In this document: piece after piece, positions 17,610-26,945 of the stretch | Position numbering within the stretch: position 1 is the first letter of the stretch | How the letters are laid out: each line of letters opens with the position of its first letter | From: Zymoseptoria tritici IPO323 | Lineage: Eukaryota > Ascomycota > Dothideomycetes > Mycosphaerellales > Mycosphaerellaceae | DNA: 64,000 bases | Assembly: GCF_000219625.1 (NCBI RefSeq) | Contig: NC_018218.1 | Coordinates: 744,001-808,000, forward strand | Reading direction: 5' to 3' | Program-made: the position numbers and the translations under genes | Notes under the pieces: model-generated | The model's database searches: none | What the model was told of the DNA's origin: nothing | Seen by the model: only the letters and a program-made list of their open reading frames with translations

Positions 17610-20012
17610 TTCTTACTCGGGGGGCGTAGTAGAGCACAACACCCTTGCGTCTTTTGGCTGCTTTGGACGGTATGCATGGATAGTAGTCGGATGCAGAGGA
17701 CCTGCACTTGGCGCCATGGCGGTGTGAAAATGTGTAGGGTGGTGCAGGCGTGGAGTCGTGCGTCGAGGGTGTCGCTCGCTGGCTTTGGCGTGCAGCTGGG
17801 TGTAGCGGCGCGCAACTCGGCGCTTTCGGCCACATCTTGCGTTGTCGGGGACTTTGTTGGGGAAAGTTGTAGAGGACGCCTGGATTCACGTTTAGCACCA
17901 TCGATATATAACAGTATCTGGTGTGGTGGGTGTGACACGGCGGTTTTGGTGGGATTTGGCTGCAGCTGGAGGCGTCGGCGCCAAACTCTGCGCTTTCGGC
18001 CGCACCTTGCGCTTTTGAGGAGTTTGGGAGACGAAGTTGTAGAGAATCAGCGAATGAGTGTTTAGCACCATTGACACCAAGGGTCATGTCATGTGGTGGT
18101 TGTATTCCTGATATTCCCGTGAAGCTGGTCATGGTGAGTTCGTGAAGCCAAGTCGGATTTGGCGTTCCCAGACAGCGCGGCGCAGAACACCGCGCTTTTC
18201 ACGAAATGTTGCGCTTTCGACGACTTTGTGAGGGTGAATGGTAGAGGAGTACCAGATCTTTGTTTAGCACCAGCGCAATGTGTGAAAACATGATGTGATG
18301 GCATGGAAAAGGTGTGGGCGGTCGCGAGGGAGAAGTGAAGTTCGGCCTCGGCTTCAACGCCGACTCCAGCTTTACGACCGTCACGGGAGAAATCATATGT
18401 CCCAACAACACTTTGCGCGAAATTAATATTCGCTGGTGCGACATGAAGCTCTTCTCTCGCTCTACAATTCTCTCTCCCAAACTTGAAATTCGCGCCAGGT
18501 GTTGAGAATGGCGCCGCTGTTTGGTCGTGGAGGGTTTTTCGCAATGTCTCGCAGCTGACTACATGCCACCTTGCAGCTTTGGCTTGGGCATGTTCTTGAA
18601 ACTCATCTCCACCAACAACGCCTGGCGCCAATTTCGATTCTCTTGGTGCAAGACAGAGATCTACTCATTGCCTACACGTGGAACCAAAAATCGTCCATTT
18701 GGCGCCAGTTGTTCAGAATGGCGCCGTGTTTGGCGCTGCAGGTACCAAATCCGACGCTGCCAGCTGAAATCGTCAAAACAACGACCAACAACCCTTCTTT
18801 ACAGGAATATCGCTGGTGCAAGACAGACATCTGACTATTGTCTACACGAGGAACCAAAAATCGTCCATTTGGCGCCAGTGGTTCAAAATGGCGCCGTGTT
18901 TGGCGCCTGATGGAGCTGCTTGCACCAAATCCGACGCTGGCACCTAAAATCATCAAAACAACCATCACAACCTCTGCTTTACAGAAATACCGCTGGTGCA
19001 AGACAGAGACCTAATCATTCCCTACACGAGGAACTAAAAATCTTCCATTTGGCGCCAGGGGTTGTAAAAAGCGCCGTGTTTTGCGACGCCGAAGCACCGC
19101 TTCTCGGCTGGCGTTGAAAGTCACGCAGGACCACACCACCATGCAGTCACCTTTTCGCAAATGTCGCTGGTGCAAGATAGAGATCTAACCATTCTCTACA
19201 CGATAAACCAAAAATCTTCCATTTCGCGCCAGATGATCAAAGTGGCGCCGTGTTTTGCGACGCCGAAGCACCGATCTCGAGTCCCTCCTCGGCTTGGAGT
19301 TCGGACTCAACCAAGAGGCTGTCAAAAGTTATCCGGCGACCAAACTACCACGCACTCGCCTTTCTACAATTGTCGCTGGTGCAAGATAGAGATCTGAACA
19401 TTCTCTACACAGGGAACAAAAAATCTTCCACGTCGCGCCAGGTGTTCAAAGTGGCGCCAGTATTTGGTCGCGGAGGACCTTTCGCGATGGTTGACAGCTC
19501 GAAGCTCGGGTACGTTCTTGAAGACCAACTTCGCCGACAACATCGAACGCGAAACTCTTTTTCTCTTTTCGCGTGGTGCGAGATGGAGATAATCTCTCGC
19601 TCTACACTTCGTCCTCCCAAATCTTAAAAAGGCGCCAGGTGTTGAAAGAAGCGCCGGCATTTACTGCGAAGCCCATTTCCAGCTGTGGACAGCTCCTCAG
19701 CGGGCTCAAAATCCCAGGCCGACTTACTTCGAATCCGGTGCAAAACACGATACGTGGCGCGAAACTCGAGTTTGGGAGAGAAAGATGCAGAGATTGACCT
19801 GGTGTACCAATACATCTGATGTTGTGAGTTTCGCGCCAGGCGTTCTCTTTTGCATTATCTTATCATCAAGCCGACTACAGAAAGCTGGCTGCCACGCCCG
19901 GACGTGCTGCACTTTGGCAAACCTGGCGCGAAACTCATGCGCTTGGAAGAGTCCGTAGACATAGATATGGTCTATCGATTTCTGCAATACCAAGAGTTTC
20001 GCGCCAGGTTTG
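17610..20012. repeat. Array of degenerate 160-210-bp repeats in opposed orientations
   Basis: A core beginning CGCTGGTGCAAGACAGAGATCT and continuing through CTACAC, a CCAAAAATC stretch, TTTGGCGCCAG and a GGCGCCGTGTTT block recurs on the plus strand. TGGTGC lies at 18434, 18644, 18814, 18994, 19168, 19377 and 19574, spaced 170-210 bp. The same core occurs inverted to the left, at about 17810-17905, 17980-18076 and 18183-18282, perhaps with a fourth copy near 17620-17720. The centre of symmetry is about 18290-18430. The right edge has two inverted-repeat units (19756-19837 and 19918-20012) with GAGTTTCGCGCCAGG ends. Many copies carry TTTGGCGC or TTTCGCGC. No frame is kept across all units, so a protein is unlikely. 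The units are too diverged for a recent satellite. Confidence 0.85.
19918..20012. repeat. Perfect 19-bp inverted repeat around 57 bp
   Basis: The left arm 19918-19936 and right arm 19994-20012 are exact reverse complements, containing ACCTGGCGCGAAACTC. A shorter version (12-bp arms, 19756-19767 and 19826-19837) lies just upstream. They form the right edge of the repeat array, in a layout like a tiny fold-back element. Confidence 0.85.
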
Positions 20013-20496
20013 TCGTTATGCACCAAGTCGGCCGTCGGGTGACCGGGGCTGGAGCTGGTCAAGACAAGACAGGCATCGACGAGGTCCCACATCGAGGTGA
20101 GCGTACTCACTATGAGAGCCGCCAGCACATCTAATAAGGCAGGCGAAGTGGCTGTGTCGATGCAGTGGAACATCATGGCCGGGTCCACAGCGCAGCTTGG
20201 AGGCTGTGCCTAGGCGCATGCAGGTCGGAAGTCCACCTTCTTTCAGCCATGCCTCGATCCCCACCATCTTCGGCCACAGATTCTGATTTAATTTTCGGAG
20301 CAGTATCGTCCCTTCATAGCTCTGACCGGATTTGCACCCACGCTATCTCATCCCGCACTATGGTCAAGGGCCTTCTGGACTGAGACTGGACGTTCGCGGC
20401 CGAACGATTGCCCATCCACTTTCTTTCCAGCTCATGCTTCTTTCGCCCGCAGTTTGTGAAGGCGTGCGTCTCTGAGCTGGGCTCCCAGGATCCGCG
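20013..20496. other. Intergenic, promoter side of the HET gene
   Basis: Unique sequence between the repeat array and the HET-domain gene. No frame is supported. The promoter of the HET gene should lie here, within 500 bp of the last repeat. Confidence 0.45.
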
Positions 20497-23316
20497 ATGT
20501 CGGAAATGCAGCCTTTCCGATACGATGCTCTGGATGGACCGAACAGCTTTCGACTACTATGCTTGCTCCCAGAACGAGGACCACGAATTCACTGCGAGCT
20601 CATAGACAGTACTTTATCACACCCTGGACCCTATGAAGCTTTATCCTACACCTGGGGTTGCGACGAGAAAGTCGAGCCCATTACGCTTAACAACAAAACG
20701 CTCTGGATCACGGACAATCTGCACACCGCCCTGCAGCATCTGCTTCTTCCCGATCGAGCACGGGTACTCTGGATAGACGGCATTTGTATCGACCAGAGCA
20801 ACGATGCCGAGAAATCAGAACAGGTGCGACATATGGCTTCGATTTACAGCCAAGCCGATCAGGTTGTCTTCTGGCTGGGGAAAGCGACAGCCGAAGTGCG
20901 GACCCTCATGGAGTGTTTGAATCAGCTCGGCCCGCTGTTGGATCAAAAATCGTACTCCTTCGACGACGCGAAGGCTCTGTGGTCAGACATCCATGCTCAG
21001 AACGACGTCCGAGATGCGGCTCAGGTCGGTCTCCACACGTTGCTGAAACGCCCGTGGTTCAGCAGGGTCTGGATACTGCAGGAAGTGGCCAGAGCGCGAA
21101 GAGGAGTAGTCTGTGCCGGCCCATCGACTGTGCCCGCGGCTGTATTTGCACTTGCTCCGGCCCTCCTGAACCCAAATCATCATAGCAAGATGTCATTCTG
21201 GCGACCCGTCATCGATCTGATGTCTGCTCCGGCAAAGCACTCCCTGACGTGGATGCGCGCTCCGGATTTGTACACCCTCCTTTCCAAGACCATGGAAAGC
21301 CAAGCCACAGATCCAAGAGACAAGATATTCGCATTACTAGGCATGTCGGAACAAGCTCAGGACCGCGATTCCGTGGAGGTGAATTACGCAAAGCCTGCAC
21401 ATCAAGTGTATCAGGACGTCCTGCAGTACCTAGCGCCCATGCCCAGATCGACCCGTCGAGAAGTTCTAGATATCGCTGCCGCCGCTCCAGGACTAGCGAC
21501 GGTCGTCGTTATGGTGTATGACAAGACGTCCAGGAGCGGACAAACGCGGCGGGGCTGCCACAGCCGCCACGCAGACATGGAGACATGGCGACATTGGGCG
21601 GGTGTCACTGGTTCGAAGGAAGAAGGAGAACCGCGACCTATAGCCAAGCGTGATGTGCACTTCTTCGTGGAGCCATTTTGTGTGGACGCACCAACCTCTG
21701 GTACGCTTTATACCGAAAGCCTTCAACTCGCCGCTCCAAGATTCGAGCGGCATGGACGACCAATTGATGGCAATCATGTTCCTCGAGCCAGCGCATGGCG
21801 AAGTCCGGAATCGCACGTCATGCTCCTTCATTTGAACTCCTGGCTCGCTTCCGAGCTATTTCGGTGGGCCATCCTGCACAACTATCCGAACATATTGCGT
21901 CTTCTCATTCGACTGGATCTGGTACAGTTGCCCGAAATGGTATCCTCGCATCAGATGGAGTTCTGTCAGGCAGCGGCTGACGGCCTCGAGGCTGTCGTGG
22001 CGGCTATGCTCGACATGGGCTTCAACCCCAATATTGCTGCCACAAACATTGGTCCCAGGATTTACGGGTTTACCGACGACTCTCGGCTCTCTCTACTGCC
22101 CCTCGTCGTCGCGGTTCAGAGAGATCACCCTCGCGTGATGCAGCTACTGATCGACTCGGGTGCCGACATCAAAGAAGCGCTCGACTTTTCTGTTGGAAGA
22201 TTACGCTGTGACCACATCGAGCTCATGATTTCGAGAAGCACCGGATGTCACACGTTCTCACCAGAAATGGAAACGACCTTCGCGACCGCCCACAGAGACA
22301 CCATACCCCAGCACGATGCCCACTGCGTGCAAATATCAAAGTCAGCGATGGAACATGGAGCCGACCCGAACTGGACCTTGGCTGTTGGCCTGCTCGTTCT
22401 GGATCCAGGCTGGGAATTGCATTCATTCATCGAGCTTGCGTTCCAGCACGGCGCCGATTCGGGGTACCTTATGCCAGTATCTGACGACCTGTGGGGTCCT
22501 GTCGACCTCAAAAACGACCCATATTACTCGAGACCATATATGAATACTTTGCTGCCGATGCGTAACGGCATGTCGCTCCTCCAACTCGCGATGACAAACA
22601 CTCCTCGGCGAGGAAATCCAATCCCGACACTGAAGGCCCTGCTTCAACACGGTCTGGACATCAACCTTATCACCGAGCACGAGACTTGCGGAACCGTATT
22701 GCAGACCGCTATACACGAGGGTTGCCTGCAATGCATATCGTTCCTCCTCGAAAACGGCGCGGACGTCGACCAGCGAGCGAGGGCCATGATCCCAAAGAGC
22801 CAGAAAGTCTTGGACGCGAATCGCAAGGCCATGACAGATCTCTTGAATCAGTACGACAAGACGCTATCCACCCTCGACTGTACTCAGAACATCGTCAACA
22901 ATACGTCGACAAATTTCTCCGAACCCACGCAGCAGCAGCAGCAGGGACTCGTCAGCACTGCTGCTGCTGCCGCCCTGCTCTGCCGCGGAGAACACGACCA
23001 TGGCACAGAGGAATTTTTCGAGCGTTACCCTGACGAGAAAGGCTCGGCGTGGGAGGATCTGGCGACTGCTTCGTGGGCGACGGAACCTGCGGAGAATACG
23101 CTTCCGGATGACAAAGGGAGAACGCCACCACATTTCCAAGCAGGCGGCACGGCATGGGCCCTGGACGATGTTCCGGACTTTTTCGAATATCCCCAGGGAG
23201 AATTCGATTCGCGATTAGGAATCACGCCGACGAATCTGGAGACCTTCGATCTGGACATGGTGACCGTTGCCACGTACGACAGTTCACAATGGTATAGATC
23301 TAAGCTGGCTCGTTGA
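20497..23316 (+). CDS. HET-domain protein with ankyrin repeats
   Basis: One exon, 939 residues from ATG 20497. All three blocks of the heterokaryon-incompatibility (HET) domain are clear: YEALSYTWG at 46-54, LWIDGICIDQSNDAEKSEQV at 91-110 with IYSQADQVVFWLG, and LLKRPWFSRVWILQEVARA at about 184-202. TDPRDKIFALLGM follows. The C-terminal half has ankyrin-type units (LSLLPLVVAVQRDHPRVMQLLIDSGAD; LQTAIHEGCLQCISFLLENGADVDQ). The tail is low-complexity, with a CAG/CTG hairpin-forming tract (22930-22969) coding QQQQQG and a run of alanines. HET proteins drive nonself recognition and cell death after fusion of unlike hyphae; the N-terminal domain is the death-inducing part. Whether this gene is an active incompatibility locus cannot be told. 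It sits beside the opposed repeat array. Confidence 0.93.
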   Translation: MSEMQPFRYDALDGPNSFRLLCLLPERGPRIHCELIDSTLSHPGPYEALSYTWGCDEKVEPITLNNKTLWITDNLHTALQHLLLPDRARVLWIDGICIDQSNDAEKSEQVRHMASIYSQADQVVFWLGKATAEVRTLMECLNQLGPLLDQKSYSFDDAKALWSDIHAQNDVRDAAQVGLHTLLKRPWFSRVWILQEVARARRGVVCAGPSTVPAAVFALAPALLNPNHHSKMSFWRPVIDLMSAPAKHSLTWMRAPDLYTLLSKTMESQATDPRDKIFALLGMSEQAQDRDSVEVNYAKPAHQVYQDVLQYLAPMPRSTRREVLDIAAAAPGLATVVVMVYDKTSRSGQTRRGCHSRHADMETWRHWAGVTGSKEEGEPRPIAKRDVHFFVEPFCVDAPTSGTLYTESLQLAAPRFERHGRPIDGNHVPRASAWRSPESHVMLLHLNSWLASELFRWAILHNYPNILRLLIRLDLVQLPEMVSSHQMEFCQAAADGLEAVVAAMLDMGFNPNIAATNIGPRIYGFTDDSRLSLLPLVVAVQRDHPRVMQLLIDSGADIKEALDFSVGRLRCDHIELMISRSTGCHTFSPEMETTFATAHRDTIPQHDAHCVQISKSAMEHGADPNWTLAVGLLVLDPGWELHSFIELAFQHGADSGYLMPVSDDLWGPVDLKNDPYYSRPYMNTLLPMRNGMSLLQLAMTNTPRRGNPIPTLKALLQHGLDINLITEHETCGTVLQTAIHEGCLQCISFLLENGADVDQRARAMIPKSQKVLDANRKAMTDLLNQYDKTLSTLDCTQNIVNNTSTNFSEPTQQQQQGLVSTAAAAALLCRGEHDHGTEEFFERYPDEKGSAWEDLATASWATEPAENTLPDDKGRTPPHFQAGGTAWALDDVPDFFEYPQGEFDSRLGITPTNLETFDLDMVTVATYDSSQWYRSKLAR

Positions 23317-23699
23317 CGACTCGCCGACTGTCGACTGCAAGTATTTTCGTAGTTGCGATGACACTCGAACATCTTTCAAGCGGCGGAATAGGCGTGGGCT
23401 CTGCGCATCCGATCAAATCTCCAAAACTCCCATGCCTCAGCGCTTGATGACAAACCTGCGTTTGAGTCTCGAAATACACTCTCCTCACCGTGGCGCCCAG
23501 GGGTGTCCCGCTCACAAGCCCGGTGGAGGTTGCTAAGGAGATGGCAGATGTGCTCGGACTGCTGCTTTCGGAGTCCGATCCGACAGGGTATGAAACTCAG
23601 GTGGCCTCGAAGGGTTTGCGGGCGTACACCACTCGTCTGCGACCCGGGAAAAGTCAAGTCAGTAAGACGTCTTCGTTGGATCAACAAGGTGGAGATTGC
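23317..23699. other. Convergent 3' ends
   Basis: The HET gene (plus) and the methyltransferase gene (minus) end facing each other here. Frames crossing this stretch overlap the coding exons of the methyltransferase antisense and are not called. Confidence 0.5.
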
Positions 23700-25187
23700 T
23701 TACACTTCGTGGTAGACGTGTGCTTTTCGATCACGAAGAGCTTTGCGAATGTTGACGAGCCATTCTTGGACTTCGGCTGGGGACCACTGGCGCGCGATAG
23801 AGTCAGCAATTGCAACAGCATTCGAGAGGAGGAGAGTCGAGACATACCCCAAGAACCCGTGTATACGGAGCCATACACCACCCTTCCATGCCCTCTTCCC
23901 AGTTGAGGAGATTCCAACGTCCTGTCAACCATCAATCAGCACACGTGCCACGACCCACGGGACCAGCAAACACATCGACACCACGAAAAACTCACCCAAC
24001 TCCTTCAACCGCTTATCACTACTCCACGGCCCAATCGGCCACTTAAAAACCCTCTCCACCACCCCCTCGAACCCCGCCTCCCCAATCAATCCCGCCATAT
24101 TCTCCGCAATCTCAAACGTCTTGCCCGTCCCCTCGGCAATACTCATCGCGTTCCCACTCCACCTACCCAACGTACTCCCTCCATCAAGCCGTCCATCCGC
24201 GGATCGATTGTGGATACTAAACTCCACCTGCTCGATCCACCCACCGGGTTCGAGGTGCGTGTAACATTGAGCGTAGAGCGAGGGCCAGTCGGCGATGGAG
24301 CCGAAGAGGCCCCGGATGTGGATGAAGGAGATGGAGGAGGGGGGGAAGGCGACCCATTCGGAGGCCATGTCGTCGATTTCGAAGCGGCAGTTGGAGGGGT
24401 GCATGCCTGGTGCTACCGGGGAGAGGTCGGTGCCGATTACTTCTGCGGTGGGGAATTTGTCGGCGATGTCGCTGGGAAAGCAGGGTTAGTTTGGGGTTGA
24501 AAGGAGGAGGGAGGATAATTACGCTGCCCAGATGCCGGTGCCGGTGCCTGGAGAGTTTGTCAGTGGGTGATGTCGAGGGTGAGGTGGATAGACGTACCGA
24601 GATCGAGGATGACTTTTGGATCTTCGATAGGTGCGAGGAAGAGCTTGTCCTGCAGTGTCATGATGCACAGATGGTGGCTGTCGGATCCGTCAGCTTGGAT
24701 CTTGACAGCTTGGGTCGCAAGCCGTAGGATTCGAGGACATACACGATAGCCTCATGGTTGTTCTGCTTCTCATCGTTGGGTTGCCAGTACTCTCCATCTC
24801 CTAGAACAGCGACATCAGCATAGTCAAAATACTCGTTGGATAGGATACACTAACGATACGCATGATATGTCCTTCCATTCTCATGCCGGTACATGGTCGT
24901 CGTCGTCGCCAATGTCCGTCCGCTAGGTATAGATGCATCAACACGAGGCATGATGCCAATAATGACTGAGAATGTGAGAGAATGTCACTCACGACGAATA
25001 GCTCCCATCATCATCAGGGTAGACATCTCCATTCTCATATGTAGAATATGTGTCGTCCTGCGAGCGTCAGCGTACGATCCATGTTCATCACCATCACCAA
25101 ACAGTGGCTTGGGATCATGCACTCAATTCAGCAGGGGAACAACGCCTCGAAACATACCACAGGAATCTCAGCGGAGGAGTTACTCAT
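23700..25187 (-). CDS. LaeA-like SAM-dependent methyltransferase
   Basis: Nine exons join in phase to 320 residues: 25158-25187, 24993-25057, 24855-24922, 24743-24800, 24598-24677, 24523-24547, 23996-24471, 23848-23921, 23700-23786. The exon sum of 963 bp is a whole number of codons. Typical family landmarks appear across the joins: MYRHENGRTYHAYRDGEYW near residue 50, QPNDEKQNNHEAIVHHL, motif I LDLGTGTGIWAADIADKFP (split over three exons), IGTDLSPVAPG, FEIDDMASEWV, and the C-terminal NWEEGMEGW and WSPAEVQEWL. Exon 6 is only 25 bp and carries most of the SAM-binding glycine loop. The family includes LaeA, a nuclear regulator of secondary metabolism, and many Tam/UMTA-type relatives; I cannot assign this copy to LaeA itself. 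No biosynthetic genes are near. Confidence 0.92.
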
Positions 25188-26945
25188 ATTGGAGGAGGTC
25201 GTTTCCGAGCGTTTCGCCTTGGAGAGGCGGCTCAAGAAAGAAGGTCGGTCGAAGTGCTGATAAATCGTGCGATGTTTGAAGTCTTCGGTGGTTTGAATGT
25301 AGGTCCGAATAAAGCCACACTTATCAGCCAAAAGCGCGGTCCGAGTGGGAGGAGACGGTAGATTCGTCCCAGTGCAGCGGGGCGGTTTTGTATTTGAAGG
25401 ATGGGTTTCCAGATGACAGCCGATCGGGATTAATGGCTGTAATGATGCTCGCTTCTCGACAGTATAACCTGTTGTGCAAGCAAGGAATCAATCTACTTGA
25501 CACTGCGAATTGCTTTCTCACGATTTCTTTGCCTTCGTTCGAGGAGGATGCAAGGTGGATACCTCAGAAACCTGTCAGTTTTTCACCCCGGTTTTGGGCA
25601 CCGCAGACGGCACAGCTGTCAATCCCAGCAATTCCGTGAACCGGACGGTGATACCAATGCAGATCTTTGACAGTCTCGGGTTTCCCGACAGCAGGTTTCG
25701 TCGACGGAGAGAAGTGCGAGAACAGATGACAGGCTGATGATTGAATGATGCAAATCGATGAGCTTGATGATCCGTGGAGGAGGAGAAGTGGATCCAAATG
25801 GCGGGCCTTGTGTATCTTGAGATTGTGACTGTCGTGTTGCACGGCACACCGCTGATGGCTGTTCGATGGCTGTTTGTGCCCTTCGAGGTGATATACGGAG
25901 TCGTGTGTGGAGTCCGCAGCAGAAGGTCGAAAAGAGAAGAGGCTGCAACGACTGGCACAAGCGAGTAGAAAAGGCGTCCAGAAGAACCTCAACCTGTGTG
26001 AAGACTTATCCGAGGCTTCTCCACGGCGAGTTTCACGTGTGTGAAAGACAAAGATGAAGTCGAAGCAGACACCTCCGCCTGCGTGGTCTCGAACCGCCGT
26101 CGAGAGAGGCAAAGTCAATTGCACCTGTCCGGCACGCCGTTCGACGTTCCGAGTGACGTGCAGTGTGGAGAAGAAAGACCTCGAGTTGGACAAGATACCC
26201 CGCTACCGCATGTTAGCAGGAGGGAGAGTATCATGTTGGCGAGACATTTGATGGAAGTTGTTCGAGTCTGGGCTCTGGCGTGTGTGTGAGTGAACGATGA
26301 TAAGCTCCGTGTGGGCTTGCTGCCCGGATCGACGACGTGCAGCACCGGTGCAGCCAGCGGTGGAACCAATGCCGTGGACCTGGGCCAACGCATTCCTTTT
26401 GACGTGCAGAGACGAGGTACATGTACGAGAGTCGATGAGATAGGCAATTGCCTTTCCATTTCCATTTCCATTCCTTCGATTTCCTCCGATCTATAACCTA
26501 TCCCACCCAATCCAACCCACTTCCTCGCACAACCAGATCATGCAACTCAGGTTTCTCAAGCCCATGAGCTGGCCGTGCAGAATGCTGCTTTCCCAGAACC
26601 TACTCATGGCCTCCCCAAACAAAACATCGCTTTTTGTTTCCCGTCTTCCTCACTCCCTGCCTCGCCATCGACTCTTGGCGAATGCGTTGTGCCCAATCTA
26701 TGCCTCTCTAATATCCTTGTCCAGGTGACCAACGCCGCACTCATCCCAGCGCAATTATCATTCCACAATTCCCTTCAACAGTATGCCCTTCTCAGTCCAA
26801 TGCCATCCCCTCAAAGCGAATCCGGAAACATCTTCATCTGCTCACTCCTCGCCACACTACACCTCAACTTGAACGGCCGCGCCATCTCCTGAGGGGCTCT
26901 TAGTAGACTGGGACCCCCGCTGGTACCACCATCCGACCGTCCCTG
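25188..26945. other. Intergenic, no supported gene
   Basis: About 1.75 kb between the start of the methyltransferase gene and the end of the transporter gene. Several frames of 60-210 codons occur on both strands, none with a family signature, signal peptide or clean splice set. Promoter of the methyltransferase and 3' UTR of the transporter are expected at the two ends. Confidence 0.5.

Noticed and set aside
17066..17629. 187-codon plus-strand frame before the repeat array
   Set aside because: No domain; equally long frames on the other strand; runs into the first degenerate repeat.
18089..18910. Long frames within the repeat array, including a repeated peptide (GARQTSDYCLHEE and relatives)
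   Set aside because: The peptides repeat only because the DNA repeats; the frame is not kept in all units and the opposite-orientation units read differently.
26090..26112. Minus-strand GGTTCGAGACC resembling a tRNA B box
   Set aside because: The flanking bases do not pair as a T-stem and no acceptor or anticodon arm can be drawn.
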